This document shows positions 24,412 through 25,624 of a stretch of DNA of 25,624 nt, piece by piece. The first letter of the stretch is position 1, and every line of letters begins with the position of its first letter. Source of the stretch: an uncultured Acetatifactor sp. Lineage in GTDB: Bacteria; Bacillota; Clostridia; Lachnospirales; Lachnospiraceae. The notes below the pieces were generated by a model, which saw nothing but the letters and a program-made list of their open reading frames with translations, did not search any database and was not told where the DNA came from. The position numbers and the translations under genes are program-made. The stretch spans positions 1-25,624 of the forward strand of contig CAJUGL010000048.1 in assembly GCA_910586515.1 (NCBI GenBank). Direction: 5' to 3'.

Positions 24412-24947
24412 AGCAATCCCTCCAGAATATGAATCCTGACAAATCCCGCCTCCACATCCACCTCCAGCACACACTGCCTGATGGCGGGCAGAAGCAGCTC
24501 TCTGCCGTCATCCAGATCAATGATATAGACGTCGTTTGCCCCAGTCTCCATCACCTCGCGCAGAACCCCAAGCCTTGCGCCTGCCTCATCCCGCACTTCC
24601 AGCCCCATCAGGTCTGCCACGAAATATTCGTCTCTGGCCAGCCTCACCGCATTGCTTCTGGGCACCAGCAGCGGACACTTCCGATAGTGCTGGGCCTCCT
24701 CAATAGTGTCAATCCCCTTAAACTTCAGAATGACCAGCTGCTTAAAAAATTTCACCTCTTCTATCTCCAGCGTTTCACCGGGCTTCCTGGGCACGTGTCC
24801 CGCCTCTTCCGAGTCCCGGACGGCTCCCGGAATCACTTCTTTAAGCCGCCGGAAACGCCTGACGTCATCCGTTGTAGGATATACCTTCACCTCGCCGCGC
24901 AGGCCGTGGGTGGAGGTGATAATCCCCACCTGAAAAAAATCCTCCAT
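24408..24947 (-). CDS. rimM: RimM, 16S rRNA processing / 30S maturation factor
   Basis: Helps 30S head maturation and binds S19. The 179-aa product begins MEDFFQVGIITSTHGLRGEVKV, the RimM N-domain signature, and has the PRC-barrel part with EYFVADLMGLEV, ETGANDVYII and LLLPAIRQCVLEVD. The frame is open to 25001, but the ATG at 24947 is preceded by GGGGAG at six bases and gives the standard N-terminus. It overlaps trmD by 4 bases (GTGA), a coupling seen in many bacteria. Confidence 0.97.
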   Translation of the reverse strand: MEDFFQVGIITSTHGLRGEVKVYPTTDDVRRFRRLKEVIPGAVRDSEEAGHVPRKPGETLEIEEVKFFKQLVILKFKGIDTIEEAQHYRKCPLLVPRSNAVRLARDEYFVADLMGLEVRDEAGARLGVLREVMETGANDVYIIDLDDGRELLLPAIRQCVLEVDVEAGFVRIHILEGLL

Positions 24948-25134
24948 AAACCTCTCCCCTACTCCTGCCCTGTTTCCCTGTCCGAAACAGGACTGAACCA
25001 TGAATCTGCGGCAGCAGTTCAGACAGCCCCTCCCGCAAAGTCAAAATGCGCCCTGTCGGGACTGTCACATCTGCGGCAAGACGAAATCAGGGAGGAACTG
25101 TCGGCACAAGTTCCCCCCTTTCCGCGTTGGCTCT
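24948..25134 (-). other. Structured 187-base spacer between khpA and rimM
   Basis: No convincing gene here; in Bacillus ylqD occupies this place. On the minus strand CCTGTTTC (24991-24984) and GAAACAGG (24976-24969) form a perfect 8-bp hairpin with a 7-base loop just before the rimM ribosome site. Further complementary blocks lie upstream: CCGCA/TGCGG (25033-25037 with 25072-25076), an alternative GGGAGG/CCTCCC pairing (25090-25095 with 25029-25034) and an inner CCC/GGG loop at 25051-25060. No T-run follows, so these are not textbook terminators. An open frame across the gap lacks a ribosome site and any familiar motif. Confidence 0.4.
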
Positions 25135-25362
25135 CTATACAATCTCCACATCCACGTTCTTCTTTTCCCTGGATGCCGCCGCTTTCACCATTGAGCGGAT
25201 TGCTTTCGCGATCCGGCCCTGCTTGCCGATGACCTTGCCCATGTCGGATGCCGCCACATGAAGTTCGAGAACCGTGTTCCTGCTCTCCTCCTTCTCTGTC
25301 ACCACGACTTCCTCCGGGTTATCTACAAGCGCCTTTGCGATAACTTCCACCAATTCCTTCAT
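25135..25362 (-). CDS. khpA: KhpA, small KH-domain RNA-binding protein (YlqC)
   Basis: Protein of 75 aa made of a single KH domain, with the GxxG loop GKQG at residues 46-49 inside MGKVIGKQGRIAKAIRSMV. In Firmicutes KhpA pairs with KhpB/Jag to bind many RNAs and affects cell-wall growth; khpB is not in this window. Ribosome site GGGAGG lies upstream of the ATG. It sits 23 bases after rpsP, the conserved order in this phylum. Confidence 0.96.
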   Translation of the reverse strand: MKELVEVIAKALVDNPEEVVVTEKEESRNTVLELHVAASDMGKVIGKQGRIAKAIRSMVKAAASREKKNVDVEIV

Positions 25363-25385
25363 AAGCCACCTCCCCGGGATCTGAA

Positions 25386-25624
25386 TTATTTCTCAATTCC
25401 GGCTATCTTGAACAGCTTGCCTACTACCTCAGTGGGCTGTGCTCCGTTGGCCAGCCACTTTTTCGCCAGCTCCTCGTCGATCTTGAATGTGCTGGGTTCT
25501 GTGCTGGGATCATAGGTGCCGATCTCCTCGATAAATCTTCCGTCTCTGGGAGAACGGGAATCAGCCACGATGATTCTATAAAAAGGAGCTTTCTTCTGTC
25601 CCATTCTTCTCAATCTGATCTTTA
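25386..25624 (-). CDS. rpsP: Ribosomal protein bS16 (5' end cut by the window)
   Basis: Small-subunit protein. The window holds 78 complete codons plus two bases of one more. The reading begins KIRLRRMGQKKAPFYR, so only the start codon and one or two residues (usually M-V or M-A-V) are missing. DSRSPRDGRFIEEIGTYDP and the WLANGAQPTE segment confirm the family. A start drawn at an internal TTG (25613) would lose the conserved KIR and is wrong. It is the first gene of the ribosomal operon; its promoter lies beyond the right edge. Confidence 0.97.
   Translation of the reverse strand, partial: KIRLRRMGQKKAPFYRIIVADSRSPRDGRFIEEIGTYDPSTEPSTFKIDEELAKKWLANGAQPTEVVGKLFKIAGIEK

Noticed and set aside
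24865..25068. 67-aa minus-strand frame in the khpA-rimM gap as a possible ylqD remnant
   Set aside because: It overlaps the rimM start in another frame, lacks a ribosome site and shows no YlqD-like sequence.
1..25624. Mobile element, prophage, CRISPR array or tRNA cluster
   Set aside because: No transposase, integrase, terminal repeats, spaced direct repeats or cloverleaf sequence was seen. Gene content and order look like stable core genome.

Overview
The window reads as core chromosome of a Gram-positive, moderately GC-rich Clostridia member, most likely Lachnospiraceae. Reasons are the Bacillus/Clostridium-type order rpsP-khpA-rimM-trmD-rplS-rbgA-rnhB-ylqG-ylqH, the long (about 397 aa) prs form, a PDZ/radical-SAM DUF512 protein next to der, and strong AGGAGG-type ribosome sites. 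The species cannot be named from the sequence. No tRNA, rRNA, CRISPR array, IS element or phage gene was seen. Every gene except prs lies on the minus strand. The largest gene-free stretch is about 200 bases (213-416).

Reading along the minus strand from the right end: rpsP (5' end cut by the window edge), khpA, rimM, a trmD fused to a GNAT acetyltransferase domain, and rplS form a translation/ribosome-maturation operon. It closes with a 14-bp terminator hairpin at 22532-22563. Next come lepB (copy A), rbgA, lepB (copy B), rnhB, a FliK-like protein, a free-standing FlhB C-terminal-domain protein, yraN and yfiH/pgeF. Many of these overlap or sit a few bases apart. A two-component system follows: an OmpR-type regulator and an unusually large 893-aa sensor kinase at 12522-15904.

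The single plus-strand gene, prs (11216-12409), has a clear promoter and points at the kinase gene. Divergent from it runs a minus-strand cluster: DUF512 radical SAM protein, der, plsY, gpsA, a second OmpR regulator/kinase pair, and a membrane-anchored protein of unknown function overlapping the kinase. Then come an alanine/glycine:cation symporter (agcS), pepT with its own good promoter, a terminator, and the first 70 residues of miaB, cut by the left edge.

Functionally the window joins ribosome and tRNA maturation (S16, L19, RimM, TrmD, RbgA, Der, KhpA, MiaB), membrane lipid synthesis (PlsY, GpsA), protein export (two LepB), nucleotide supply (Prs), RNA/DNA maintenance (RnhB, YraN), amino-acid and peptide use (AgcS, PepT) and two envelope-sensing systems. 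The most unusual item is the TrmD-GNAT fusion. Secondary points are the orphan FliK/FlhB-like pair in which the FlhB part starts just after where the autocleavage motif would be, the kinase-linked membrane protein, and several hairpins that overlap stop codons, ribosome sites or promoters near agcS and pepT.
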